In this document: piece by piece, positions 24,905 to 33,281 of the stretch
Layout: the number at the start of each line of letters is the position of its first letter
Position numbering within the stretch: the stretch's first letter is position 1
DNA from: Rhodococcus sp. KBS0724
GTDB lineage: Bacteria > Actinomycetota > Actinomycetes > Mycobacteriales > Mycobacteriaceae
Direction of reading: 5' to 3'
Length of the DNA: 64,000 nt
Assembly: GCF_005938745.2 (NCBI RefSeq)
Contig: NZ_VCBX02000001.1
Location: 1,259,501-1,323,500, forward strand
Notes under the pieces: model-generated
What the model was told of the DNA's origin: nothing
Databases searched by the model: none
Seen by the model: only the letters and a program-made list of their open reading frames with translations
Translations under genes and position numbers: made by a program

Positions 24905-25634
24905 CTGCTGCTGCCTTTCTGGACGTGGCCAGGTATCGGACGATCAAGAACGCGACAAACCCGCCCATCGCGATCGGTAGAACATGATCGGGTGCAATGA
25001 GGCGCGCCACCAGTGCGCAGGTAACTGCTGCTGCCGGCACGGCATAGCCGCTCTGTGCCCGCATCGCTTCGATCGACAGGACGACGAACAAGGCTGTGAG
25101 CGCAAAGTCCATTCCGACGATCGAATCGGGAATCCATTGTCCCGCAGTAGCTCCGAGGATCGCGCCGCCAACCCAGTAGCCGTGCAGGAACAGTTGTGAG
25201 AATACGATGACGCGACCGGAGAGGGCTTTGGGGTCGGTGGTGACCGACATGGCATACGCCTCGTCGGTGAGGGCAAACATGCTGTAGAAGCGCGCAAACG
25301 GATTCCGCACCTTGTTCAGCGGAAAACTCAACGCGTAAAAGACGTGTCGAAAGTTGACCAGCAACGCAGTGAGTGCGACGTAAGGCAGGGGAGTCATCGC
25401 GGCGACCATGCCGACGGCAATGAACTCCAGCGATCCGGCATAGATCAGTGAGGTGAAAACCAGTGCCCACCAAGGGTTCAGGCCTTGTTGTACGACAAGC
25501 ACCCCGAGGGCGATGCCGAGCGGTAAGAGTCCGATGCCCACCGGCAGTGACAAGGCAAAGGCGCGTCGCCACGCTGGGTTCTGGTTCGCGGCATCGACGG
25601 AAGGTGCGTCCGCTGATGTTGAAGATTCGATCAC
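24897..25634 (-). CDS. azlC: Branched-chain amino acid exporter, large subunit AzlC
   Basis: A 245-aa AzlC-family permease with about six to seven helices and the family segments LPVGIGLLPLGIALGVLV and GSLEFIAVGMVAAMTPLPYVALTALLVNFRHVFYALSF. Start is uncertain among GTG 25634, GTG 25637 and TTG 25652. GTG 25634 is listed because TACATT lies 6 nt upstream, suggesting a leaderless message; no ribosome site is visible. It pairs with azlD and diverges from an Lrp/AsnC regulator that probably controls it. Confidence 0.85.
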   Translation of the reverse strand: MIESSTSADAPSVDAANQNPAWRRAFALSLPVGIGLLPLGIALGVLVVQQGLNPWWALVFTSLIYAGSLEFIAVGMVAAMTPLPYVALTALLVNFRHVFYALSFPLNKVRNPFARFYSMFALTDEAYAMSVTTDPKALSGRVIVFSQLFLHGYWVGGAILGATAGQWIPDSIVGMDFALTALFVVLSIEAMRAQSGYAVPAAAVTCALVARLIAPDHVLPIAMGGFVAFLIVRYLATSRKAAADA

Positions 25635-25678
25635 CACAGAAATGTAGTACAAAGTGGGTGGTCGACGATTGCCCAGAA

Positions 25679-25709
25679 TGCGCAGAATTCAGACTTTGCG
25701 CAATAATAT
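25679..25709. promoter_or_regulatory. Candidate Lrp operator between azlC and the regulator
   Basis: TGCGCA recurs at 25679 and 25697, the second inside the palindrome TTGCGCAA (25696-25703), directly followed by TAATAT (25704-25709), a -10 candidate for the regulator. Position fits autoregulation and azlCD control. Confidence 0.4.
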
Positions 25710-25713
25710 CCGC

Positions 25714-26154
25714 ATGGATGCCATGGATGACGCAATTTTATTCCACCTCCGTCAGGACTCCAGTTTGACCAACACCGAATTGGCGGATCTGGTGGGCCTG
25801 ACACCCTCGCCGTGCCTGCGTCGGGTCAAGAAACTCGAGGCCGACGGAGTCATCACCGGTTACCGGGCAATCGTCAGCCCCGAAGCACTCGACCGCGGAT
25901 TTCAGGTGATCGTGACTGCCGAGATCGGCGTCAACGACCAGGCGACCATCGAGGACTTCGAATCACGCGTCGCGGCTTTCGACGAAGTGATCGAATGTCG
26001 GCGGCTCTTCGGAATCCCCGACTACTTCATCCGCGTCGCAGTCAAGGATCTCGCGACCTACGAACAATTCATGGCCACCAAACTCAGCGGCCTCCCCGCT
26101 GTGTCGCGGGTGACCTCGCTCATCACGATGAAAACCATCAAGAGCGTGGACTGA
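25714..26154 (+). CDS. Lrp/AsnC-family transcriptional regulator
   Basis: A 146-aa feast/famine regulator. The N-terminal helix-turn-helix is in NTELADLVGLTPSPCLRRVKKLEADGVI (about 20-47), followed by GYRAIVSPEALDRGFQVIV and a RAM effector-binding domain. The start is ATG 25714, or possibly ATG 25723; longer frames upstream lack coding character. It diverges from azlCD, so it probably senses an amino acid and controls that exporter, as such regulators do for AzlCD or LysE-type systems. Confidence 0.9.
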   Translation: MDAMDDAILFHLRQDSSLTNTELADLVGLTPSPCLRRVKKLEADGVITGYRAIVSPEALDRGFQVIVTAEIGVNDQATIEDFESRVAAFDEVIECRRLFGIPDYFIRVAVKDLATYEQFMATKLSGLPAVSRVTSLITMKTIKSVD

Positions 26155-26171
26155 GGTCGGTGGCCTCGCCC

Positions 26172-26228
26172 CCGGTGCGAACGGTGCGTTCATCGCCTTG
26201 GATCGACCGAAAGTGCCGTTCGCACCGG
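26172..26228 (+). terminator. 13-bp inverted repeat after the Lrp gene
   Basis: CCGGTGCGAACGG (26172-26184) and CCGTTCGCACCGG (26216-26228) are perfect complements with a 31-nt loop, starting 18 nt after the regulator stop. It probably ends that transcript; the loop is long for a classical terminator. Confidence 0.55.
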
Positions 26229-26290
26229 AAGGATGGGGTTGGCGCACACAGCACCTGATCTTTGTCGGTACCTGGGGTTAGCGTCGGAAC

Positions 26291-26716
26291 ATGGGATACG
26301 AATTTCAAGTCACCGTGGACTCCGAACAACCGCATGAACAGGCAAAGTGGTGGGCCTCCGCGCTCGGGTGGGCTGTCGAGCCGAGCGACGAGGATTTCAT
26401 CAGAGGACTCGTCGCCGCCGGTCACGCGCAAGAATCCGACACCACCACTTTTGAGGGCGTGCTCGTCTGGAAGGAAGGTGCAGCAATCAGCGATCCGGAA
26501 CATCCGGAGCGCCCGCGTGTTCTGTTTCAGCTCGTGCCTGAGAAGAAAGCGGTGAAAAACCGACTTCACCTGGACATCCGAGTGGGAGACAACCGTGAGG
26601 ACGTGGCCGCTCATCTCGAGACGGTTGGTGCGACGATACTTCACCGAGGGCAGCAAGGCCCGAGCGTGTGGATCACGATGTCCGACCCGGAGGGCAACGA
26701 ATTCTGTGTCAGCTAG
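26291..26716 (+). CDS. VOC (glyoxalase-like) family protein
   Basis: A 141-aa small protein of the vicinal-oxygen-chelate fold. It begins MGYEFQVTVDSEQPHEQAKWWASALGW, has NRLHLDIRV with the central His, and ends VWITMSDPEGNEFCVS, the standard VOC last strand with Glu. Paired babbab units suggest a metal-binding or ligand-binding cup. TAGCGT lies 6 nt before the ATG with no ribosome site, so it may be leaderless. The function may be lyase, dioxygenase or antibiotic-binding; sequence gives no preference. It converges on the AraC gene with a 4-bp overlap. Confidence 0.8.
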   Translation: MGYEFQVTVDSEQPHEQAKWWASALGWAVEPSDEDFIRGLVAAGHAQESDTTTFEGVLVWKEGAAISDPEHPERPRVLFQLVPEKKAVKNRLHLDIRVGDNREDVAAHLETVGATILHRGQQGPSVWITMSDPEGNEFCVS

Positions 26717-27723
26717 CGGTACGAGCTGGGAGTATCTCCGGTCCAGCGTTTGAACGCCCGGCGGAACGCGCTGGGCTCGGAGAACCCGAGGCGAGCCGAC
26801 AGAACCTCCACCGATTCACCCCGGCCCAGACCGGCGATCGCGACGTCTCGGAGTACTTCTTCACGCAACTGATTCAGCGACGTGCCCTCGCGGCGAAGCA
26901 ACCTTCGCAAGTGCGGCACGCTGATCGAGAGCATTTCGGCAATCTCTTCCGCTGTCGAGGTGCGTCCTTTCACGCCTAGCTCCACAACTCGGCGTACCTG
27001 TGCTGACGCCGTGCTGTCGTAGTCGCGCTCGGACATCAGCTGGATAGGTGATGTGCGCAGATACTCCTCGAGTGTTTCCTCGGTCTGGATGATCGGTGCG
27101 CGCATAGCGGAGTTATCGAAATCCAAAGCGGCGCAGGATGCATCGAAGGTGACTGGGATGCCGAAGATGTAATCGTAATCTTGAGCCAGCCGCGCATCCG
27201 GTGGTGAGTACGGCAACTCGACGGCCCGCAGTTTGACGCGCTTGCCAATCAACCAGGCGGCAAATCGGTGCAGCAGTATCAAGACGAAATCAGTGGTGAC
27301 GCGCGCTGCGATAGCGGGTTCGGAGATTCCGTCCCGAGGGTGAACGGAGAAACTTATGCGGGTGCTGTCTTCGCCCGACTCTATCGACAACGGAGCCAAA
27401 CCCGGCAGTGCCCGGATCACGTCGGCCATCCGTGCGAAGGCGCTTCCGAGGTCGGGGCAGTGAATCAATGTCAGGCAGATCAGGCGAAAGGTGCCGCGGG
27501 GAACCGGGGCGCGGCCGAGACCGAACAATTCGTCGTCCGTGATCTGCCAGGTGGTTTGGATGAAGGTAGTTACCTGAGCGGGAGTGAGCCGCGCCCGGGG
27601 GTCCGCCAGAGTAGTGAGATCGATTCCTGCTGTGCGCAGGGCGCCGGACAAGTCCACATTGTTGTCCGGCGAGAACATGAGATAGCGGTGAACAAATGCA
27701 GTGGGGATGGTGCGAGCATTCAT
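26713..27723 (-). CDS. AraC-family transcriptional regulator
   Basis: A 336-aa regulator with an N-terminal arabinose-binding-like domain (OruR/ArgR-type; LPYSPPDARLAQDYDYIFGIPVTFDA) and two C-terminal helix-turn-helix motifs (TSTAEEIAEMLSISVPHLRRLL and VEVLSARLGFSEPSAFRRAFKRWTGDTPSSYR). The start overlaps the aminotransferase stop (ATGA, 27720-27723), so both are co-transcribed. Regulators of this type often control amino-acid or lipid catabolism. The target is unknown. Confidence 0.88.
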   Translation of the reverse strand: MNARTIPTAFVHRYLMFSPDNNVDLSGALRTAGIDLTTLADPRARLTPAQVTTFIQTTWQITDDELFGLGRAPVPRGTFRLICLTLIHCPDLGSAFARMADVIRALPGLAPLSIESGEDSTRISFSVHPRDGISEPAIAARVTTDFVLILLHRFAAWLIGKRVKLRAVELPYSPPDARLAQDYDYIFGIPVTFDASCAALDFDNSAMRAPIIQTEETLEEYLRTSPIQLMSERDYDSTASAQVRRVVELGVKGRTSTAEEIAEMLSISVPHLRRLLRREGTSLNQLREEVLRDVAIAGLGRGESVEVLSARLGFSEPSAFRRAFKRWTGDTPSSYR

Positions 27724-28910
27724 GGGTGAGTTGCTCCCCGGAGCCCCTGCAGACGCCTTGCTGCTTCGGCAAGTACGTGGTCCTGTTTGCAGAATGCAAA
27801 CCGCACCAAATGCTTCCAGTTGTCACGGTTGTCGGCGAATACGTCGACGGGGACGGCGGCAACACCGATCCGTTCCGGCAACGCGCGGCAGAAATCTCCG
27901 GCATCCGATTCACCCAGTGGCCGGATGTCTGCTAGTAGAAAGTAGGTGCCGCCGCCCGAATGCACGTGCAGTCCCGCGTCGGTCAACGCGTCGGCGAGCA
28001 CATCTCGCTTGGACTGCAGGCCTGACCGCAGATCCGCGACCCACGCTTGCTCGTTGGTCAGGGCGTACGCAACGGCCGGTTGGAACGGCGCGCCGGCCAC
28101 GAACGACATGAATTGTTTGGCCGCGCGCACACCGTCGATGAGCTCGCGCGGACCGATCGCCCAGCCGGTCTTCCAGCCGGTGACATTGAAAGTCTTTGCA
28201 GCGCTGGACACTGTGACGGTGCGTTCGCGCATTCCGGGCAGCGACGCCATCGGGGTATGGGTGAGGCCGTCGAAGACCAAGTGCTCGTAGACCTCGTCGC
28301 TCAGCACGATCAGGTCGCGTTCACACGCAATTTCTGCGAGTGCACGCAATTCGGCATCGGTGAACACCGTCCCGGTGGGGTTGTGCGGACTGTTGACCAC
28401 CAGCATTTTGGTTTTGGGTGTGATCGCTGCCTTGACTGCGTCGAGGTCGACAACAAATTTGTCACCGGATGGGACCAACGGGACGGTACGACGGATCGCG
28501 CCGGCCAGAGCAACAGAAGCCGCGTACGAGTCGTAATACGGCTCGATGAGTACAACTTCCTCGCCTGGTTCGACCAAACCCAGAATTGCAGCACTGATCG
28601 CTTCGGTGGCGCCGACGGTGACGAGCACTTCGGAATCGGGATCGAATTCCAAGCCGTACCGGGCCGCGCGGTCGGCAGCAACAGCCTGGCGCAGAACCGG
28701 CATACCCGGACCAGGTGGATATTGGTTGACTCCATCGGCAATGGCTTGGCGCGCAACCTCGAGCATTGCGGCGGGTCCGTCGGTGTCTGGAAACCCTTGG
28801 CCGAGATTGACGGCGCCATGAAGCGTTGCCAGTGCTGTCATCTCGGCGAAGATCGTGGACGCAAAGGGCTGCAGGCGCGAGACGGTGCGATTGCGGGGCG
28901 TCGAAGGCAT
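27720..28910 (-). CDS. PLP-dependent class I aminotransferase
   Basis: A 396-aa fold-type I aminotransferase. The PLP Lys is Lys239 in SSAAKTFNVTGWKTGW. VVNSPHNPTGTVF carries the conserved Asn, and LSDEVYEHLVFDG the Asp205 and Tyr208 that hold the cofactor ring. The sequence resembles kynurenine/methionine aminotransferases and the mycobacterial protein annotated as DapC, so N-succinyldiaminopimelate or an aromatic or sulfur amino acid are all possible substrates. The ATG at 28910 is taken as start. It is followed by the coupled AraC gene. Confidence 0.88.
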   Translation of the reverse strand: MPSTPRNRTVSRLQPFASTIFAEMTALATLHGAVNLGQGFPDTDGPAAMLEVARQAIADGVNQYPPGPGMPVLRQAVAADRAARYGLEFDPDSEVLVTVGATEAISAAILGLVEPGEEVVLIEPYYDSYAASVALAGAIRRTVPLVPSGDKFVVDLDAVKAAITPKTKMLVVNSPHNPTGTVFTDAELRALAEIACERDLIVLSDEVYEHLVFDGLTHTPMASLPGMRERTVTVSSAAKTFNVTGWKTGWAIGPRELIDGVRAAKQFMSFVAGAPFQPAVAYALTNEQAWVADLRSGLQSKRDVLADALTDAGLHVHSGGGTYFLLADIRPLGESDAGDFCRALPERIGVAAVPVDVFADNRDNWKHLVRFAFCKQDHVLAEAARRLQGLRGATHP

Positions 28911-29008
28911 CTTTGCAGCTTAGTCGGCGGTAGTTGCATCTTCGCATCACTCCCTGTGCCCTGATCAGCGCAGATCACGCGTCATGAGGACCTGTTCATG
29001 TATCAACT

Positions 29009-29049
29009 GACAAATATCGATTGACGTCCGTTGTCATTATGGGTAACCT
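29009..29049 (+). promoter_or_regulatory. Promoter and operator of the SDR-ferredoxin-P450 operon
   Basis: TTGACG (29021-29026), a 17-nt spacer and TAACCT (29044-29049) make a good promoter 88 bp before the SDR start. GACAAATATCGATT (29009-29022) overlaps the -35 and recurs with one change before the tetR gene (33210-33223), so it is the likely TetR operator. Flanking TGACAA and TTGTCA form an inverted pair around the -35. Confidence 0.65.
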
Positions 29050-29136
29050 GAGTCACACATTGCATCGACTACGCACGCAACACGCGTCGAGTCCTCACTT
29101 CCTCACCACGGCACATCTTCAGTCGAAGGAGTTTGC

Positions 29137-30012
29137 ATGAAACTCGAGAACAAGATTGTTCTGATCACCGGCGGCGGTTCGGGCCTCGGTCGTCAATGCG
29201 CGCAACTATTTGCCTCGGAAGGCGCCAAGATTGCAGTAGTCGACATCGACAGGGATCGGGCCGACGGGACTGTGAAACTTGTTGAACAGCAGGGTGGCAC
29301 CGCGATCGCGCTCACGGCAGACGTCAGCGTCGAAGCCCAGGTGGTGGATGCTGTGGCAGCGACGGTTGACACTTTCGGCAGGCTTGACGTCGTCTTTGCC
29401 AACGCCGGCGTCGTCTCGCGTGGTGGAGTTCCTTCAGTTGCGGGTGGTGAGGTTGTCGACTTCCAAGACCTGACCGATGCCGATTGGCAGGCGGTACTGG
29501 GTGTGAATCTGAGTGGGGTCTTCTACACCGCAAAGGCCTCGGTGCCTGCACTGCGGGCGGGTGGCGGCGGCGTGATTCTTGCAACCTCTTCGGCCGCATC
29601 GTTTCTCGCGTACCACAGCATCGCTATGTACTCTGCCACCAAAGCCGGGGTCAACGGTTTGGTGCGCGGATTGAGCCTTGACTTGGGTAAATACGGGATT
29701 CGCGTCAATGCCATCGCCCCGACTCACGGAATGTCACCCAACTTCCTGATGCCCGCCGGATCTCCTGTTGTCGGAGCGTCGTACGAGGAGACTGCCGGTC
29801 CGTGGGACCCTGGAGTCTCGCCTATTCCGCTGAAACTCAACCGTCCTCCGTCGTTGTCGGACAACGCACGAGCTGCGCTGTTCCTGGTTTCCGACGATTC
29901 GGCGTACATCTCGGGCGTGACACTTCCGACCACCGACGGTGGAACCCTCTCGCGCGTCGGGATGTGGTTTCCGGAGGACGAGGGCGCCCCGACCGTCGAC
30001 GCGAGTGCCTAG
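29137..30012 (+). CDS. Short-chain dehydrogenase/reductase of the P450 operon
   Basis: A 291-aa SDR with GGGSGLG (12-18), VVDID after the second strand (an acid, favouring NAD), NAG, and catalytic Ser/Tyr/Lys in TSSAASFLAYHSIAMYSATKAG. It is longer than the usual 250 aa because of an insert after GVVSRGG and a C-terminal extension. Related proteins oxidise terpenoid or steroid alcohols. AAGGAG lies 7 nt before the ATG. It is the first gene of a four-gene operon and probably oxidises the alcohol made by the downstream P450; that order is inference. Confidence 0.88.
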   Translation: MKLENKIVLITGGGSGLGRQCAQLFASEGAKIAVVDIDRDRADGTVKLVEQQGGTAIALTADVSVEAQVVDAVAATVDTFGRLDVVFANAGVVSRGGVPSVAGGEVVDFQDLTDADWQAVLGVNLSGVFYTAKASVPALRAGGGGVILATSSAASFLAYHSIAMYSATKAGVNGLVRGLSLDLGKYGIRVNAIAPTHGMSPNFLMPAGSPVVGASYEETAGPWDPGVSPIPLKLNRPPSLSDNARAALFLVSDDSAYISGVTLPTTDGGTLSRVGMWFPEDEGAPTVDASA

Positions 30013-30072
30013 CTCTCGCAGTCCTGTACCCACAGTGAAATTGCTGTACGACACGATAGTTGGAGACGATCA

Positions 30073-30288
30073 ATGATCGATACAGGCCAAGAGGCAACGC
30101 ATTTGGTGGTCGACAGGTCTGCGTGCGCCGGCCATGGATTGTGTTACTCGGCGTCGCCAGGACTCCTCGACAGCGACGACCAAGGCAACCCGGTGATACT
30201 GCGTGACCCGTTGACTCCTGACGACATCGGTGCGGCGGACGCCGCGGTCATCGTCTGCCCTGAACGGGCCCTGACAGTCGAGCCGTAA
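30073..30288 (+). CDS. 3Fe-4S ferredoxin, P450 partner
   Basis: A 71-aa single-cluster ferredoxin. Cys18, Cys24 and Cys62 would bind a 3Fe-4S cluster, with His21 in CAGHGLC at the place of the missing second cysteine and CPERAL at the end. Such ferredoxins feed electrons to actinobacterial P450s, and the P450 gene starts 74 bp downstream. The reductase may be the FprB-like protein encoded at the far end of the cluster. Confidence 0.93.
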   Translation: MIDTGQEATHLVVDRSACAGHGLCYSASPGLLDSDDQGNPVILRDPLTPDDIGAADAAVIVCPERALTVEP

Positions 30289-30362
30289 ACGCACCATCGC
30301 AGTCCAGTCAAGCCCGGATCAATTCCGGGCAACGTGATTCCCCCTTTCGAGAAAGAGACTCG

Positions 30363-31595
30363 ATGACAACTACAGAACAAGCGCCCACGAATCTCGTGGT
30401 CGATTTCGACATTTACGATCCATCGCTCGCCCAACCGGTCGATACGGTGCAAGAGCGGGTTGCGGAATTGGCCGGCAAAGGTCCGGTGGTCTACTCCACC
30501 GCGCACGGCGGGCATTGGATTGTCACGCACTACAAGGAAATTCACGAGGTTCTCCGGGATCCCGAGACATTCTCGAGTTACCCCAACAACCTTGTCACCG
30601 GCCCGGGTGGAATGGGCAAGTTCATCCCCATCGAACTCGATCCGCCGGAGCACACCGGATACCGCCTCGCCTTGCAGCCGCTCTTCAGTCCGAATCGGAT
30701 GAAAGCACTAACCGAGCAGATCAGAGAACTCGTCAACGAACTGATAGACAAGTTTGCGGAAGCCGGTGAGTCGGAGTTCATTGCGGACTTTGCGCACGAG
30801 CTTCCTACCAGAGTCTTTCTGGCGCTGATGGATTGGCCGGTCGAGGATGCACCGTTGTTCACCGAAGCCACGGATACCGTTCTGGTGGGTAAGCCTGGGG
30901 CCAGCGAGGAAGAATCCCAGCAGGCACGGGCGATGGCCGGTATGCAGATGCTGGGGTACTTCCAGAAGATGGTGGACGAGCGTCGTGCAAACCCCGGAAG
31001 CGACATCACCTCGACCTTGATTCACACGGAGGTGGAACTGGAGGACGGGAAGCGGTTACTCACCGACGAAGAGCTCAACCGGATGTTCTTCTTGTTGTTG
31101 ATCGCTGGATTGCACACGGTGCAGGGATCATTGGCGTGGAGCATCATTCACCTGGTGAACAATCCAGCGCAGCGAGAGGCTCTGATCAATGACGACACAC
31201 TGATTTCCACAGCGGTCGAGGAGATTCTTCGTATCGAAGCTGCTGTAGTCCCTGGCCGTTGTGCCACCAGAGACGTCGAGTTGGGCGGCGTGACCATCCA
31301 CGAGGGCGATCAGCTCATCCTGATGCTGTGCTCGGCTAATCGAGATTCCGCGGAATTCGAGGATCCCGACGAACTGGATCTAGAACGCCACCCCAACCGC
31401 CATCTCTCCTTCGGATCAGGTGCCCACCGTTGCCTCGGGTCGCACCTCGCTCGTATCGAACTCTCGATTGCACTGGAGGAATTGCACCGTCGCATACCGG
31501 ATTACGACCTGGTCGACTCCGACCCGCCGATTCTGCATTCAAGCCAGGTCCGCGGCTGCGCGCGCTTGCCGATCCGATTTACCCCGGAGACGTGA
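30363..31595 (+). CDS. Cytochrome P450
   Basis: A 410-aa soluble class I P450. The haem ligand is Cys357 in FGSGAHRCLGSHLARIEL and the K-helix pair is Glu287-x-x-Arg290. The I-helix oxygen-activation motif reads A248-G-L-H251-T252: the Thr is kept but the usual Asp/Glu before it is His. GAGAAAGAG precedes the ATG. It sits between its ferredoxin and an acyl-CoA synthetase gene that starts one base after its stop. Likely substrate is a hydrophobic ring or alkyl compound; the CYP family cannot be assigned by eye. Confidence 0.93.
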   Translation: MTTTEQAPTNLVVDFDIYDPSLAQPVDTVQERVAELAGKGPVVYSTAHGGHWIVTHYKEIHEVLRDPETFSSYPNNLVTGPGGMGKFIPIELDPPEHTGYRLALQPLFSPNRMKALTEQIRELVNELIDKFAEAGESEFIADFAHELPTRVFLALMDWPVEDAPLFTEATDTVLVGKPGASEEESQQARAMAGMQMLGYFQKMVDERRANPGSDITSTLIHTEVELEDGKRLLTDEELNRMFFLLLIAGLHTVQGSLAWSIIHLVNNPAQREALINDDTLISTAVEEILRIEAAVVPGRCATRDVELGGVTIHEGDQLILMLCSANRDSAEFEDPDELDLERHPNRHLSFGSGAHRCLGSHLARIELSIALEELHRRIPDYDLVDSDPPILHSSQVRGCARLPIRFTPET

Positions 31596-31596
31596 G

Positions 31597-33114
31597 ATGT
31601 CTGCAACCATCGGTTCCGCGCTGGCGTGGTGGGCTCGTACATCCGGTGACCGGGCTGCAATCGTCATCGAAGACGAGTCGCTGACTTATCGTGAGCTTCA
31701 AGACTGGTCGAGTCGCGTCGCGCGGGAGCTTTCGAGCTCGGGCGTAAATCCAGGAGATCGAGTGGGTCTCCTCGGTCCCAATTCGATGGAGTGGCCGGCA
31801 ATCGCTTTGGGCGTCATCAAGTCCGGAGCGGTCCTGGTTCCCCTCAACCCGCGGTTGAAGCCTGCCGAACTGCGCACGGTTCTTGATGATTCGGGAGCCG
31901 ATGCCGTGATTGCACCGGCGGAGTTCGTGGACGGCGTCGAGCAGGCCAAGGCGCTGGGCGCGCCGTTCGGCATCAGGGACTTCGGCGAGTTCGCCGCGCT
32001 CCGGAAAAGTGCTGTCGACGACTATCGGATCGACACGGCTCCGGAGGACCCGACAGCGCTGATTTTCACGAGTGGCTCGACAGGCCTGTCGAAAGGCGTG
32101 ATCTGCACCAACCGCGCGTTGCTCAACATCGTCTTCGAAGCTTCGCTTACGGAAGAGGGTCTTCGGCCGGGTTCGACGTCGCTGCTGGTACTGCCTCTCG
32201 TCTTCACTCCGGGACTTGTCTGGGGTCTACTGATGACCACTGTGCTCGGTGGAACGATTGTCATCGAGAAAGAGTTCGTGCCGGGTCGTGCAGCAAAGTT
32301 GTTGGGTAAGCATCAGGTTCAGGCGATCTTCGGAGTCCCGCTCATCTTCGACGCGATCTCGCGATCACCGGAGTTTGCCGACGCGGATCTGTCTTCACTG
32401 AGGACAGCCATTGTCGGCGGGGCGGCTGTCGCGCCCGCGTTGTTGCGGCGCTGGGCAGACAAGGGTGTTGCACTACGTCAGATCTACGGGATGACGGAAG
32501 CCGGCGGCGTTGCGACTGCAACTCCGGTGGCCGAAGCCTTCGATCATCCAGATTCATGTGGGAACGGCTCGATCTTCACCGAGGTCAAGGTAGTGCGTGC
32601 TGACGGCACCGAGGCGGATCCCGGCGAGCAGGGTGAAATCCTCCTGCGTGGTCCCGGAGTTACGCCGGGATACTGGAACGACGAGGAATCAACCGCCGCG
32701 GCTCTGCGTGAGGGATGGTTGCACAGTGGCGATCTCGGGACGCGGGACAAGGAAGGTCGCGTTGCTTTTGTCGATCGGCTGAAGGATCTCATCATCACGG
32801 GCGGTATCAATGTTTCGCCAGTCGAGATCGAACGCGTCATCGGTGAGATCGACGGGGTGGACGAGGTTGCAGTTATCGCTGCGGTGGATCAGCGCTTCGG
32901 AGAGACCCCGGCAGCCATCGTGACCGTGAGCGGCGACGTCGACGAGGCGGCGATCATCGAGCACTGTGATCGGCTGGTTGCCGATTACAAGGTGCCCCGG
33001 TATGTCGTCATCCGCAACGAGCCGTTGCCACGGTTGCCCAGTGGAAAGCTGTCGAAGACGGCGATTCGATCGGAGTACTCCGATGTTGCCGAGCGGTTCG
33101 TGAAACGCAGGTGA
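31597..33114 (+). CDS. Acyl-CoA synthetase (ANL superfamily)
   Basis: A 505-aa AMP-forming ligase that makes an acyl-CoA from a carboxylate, ATP and CoA. Motifs in order are IFTSGSTGLSKGV (phosphate loop), IYGMTEAGG, GWLHSGDLGTRDKEG and the hinge DRLKDLIITGG, with the C-terminal catalytic Lys in PRLPSGKLSKTAIR. ATG 31597 follows the P450 stop by one base; GGAG lies upstream. The frame is also open inside the P450 gene, but that extension is not used. It would activate the acid produced after P450/SDR oxidation for beta-oxidation. Confidence 0.92.
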   Translation: MSATIGSALAWWARTSGDRAAIVIEDESLTYRELQDWSSRVARELSSSGVNPGDRVGLLGPNSMEWPAIALGVIKSGAVLVPLNPRLKPAELRTVLDDSGADAVIAPAEFVDGVEQAKALGAPFGIRDFGEFAALRKSAVDDYRIDTAPEDPTALIFTSGSTGLSKGVICTNRALLNIVFEASLTEEGLRPGSTSLLVLPLVFTPGLVWGLLMTTVLGGTIVIEKEFVPGRAAKLLGKHQVQAIFGVPLIFDAISRSPEFADADLSSLRTAIVGGAAVAPALLRRWADKGVALRQIYGMTEAGGVATATPVAEAFDHPDSCGNGSIFTEVKVVRADGTEADPGEQGEILLRGPGVTPGYWNDEESTAAALREGWLHSGDLGTRDKEGRVAFVDRLKDLIITGGINVSPVEIERVIGEIDGVDEVAVIAAVDQRFGETPAAIVTVSGDVDEAAIIEHCDRLVADYKVPRYVVIRNEPLPRLPSGKLSKTAIRSEYSDVAERFVKRR

Positions 33115-33140
33115 CGCTCTGGGCATCATGATTGTCTGCG

Positions 33141-33180
33141 CCGGCCCTGCTACCGCCCCATTCGGTGATAGTAGGGCCGG
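33141..33180 (+). terminator. Terminator of the SDR-P450-ligase operon
   Basis: CCGGCCCTGCTA (33141-33152) and TAGTAGGGCCGG (33169-33180) form a 12-bp stem with one G-T wobble, followed by TTTCGG. It begins 27 nt after the ligase stop. Confidence 0.75.
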
Positions 33181-33209
33181 TTTCGGTCAGTGCGACGGGG
33201 AGAGGTCCG

Positions 33210-33223
33210 GACAAATGTCGATT
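33210..33223 (+). promoter_or_regulatory. Candidate autoregulatory operator of tetR
   Basis: GACAAATGTCGATT differs at one base from the motif at the SDR promoter (29009-29022). TATCCT at 33228-33233 is a possible -10. Downstream, TTGTATCCTGACAA forms a short inverted repeat. Confidence 0.55.
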
Positions 33224-33281
33224 CTTGTATCCTGACAAGCAAACTACTTGGCATTGTGCCGAGTATCCAGAAGGGGTTGGT

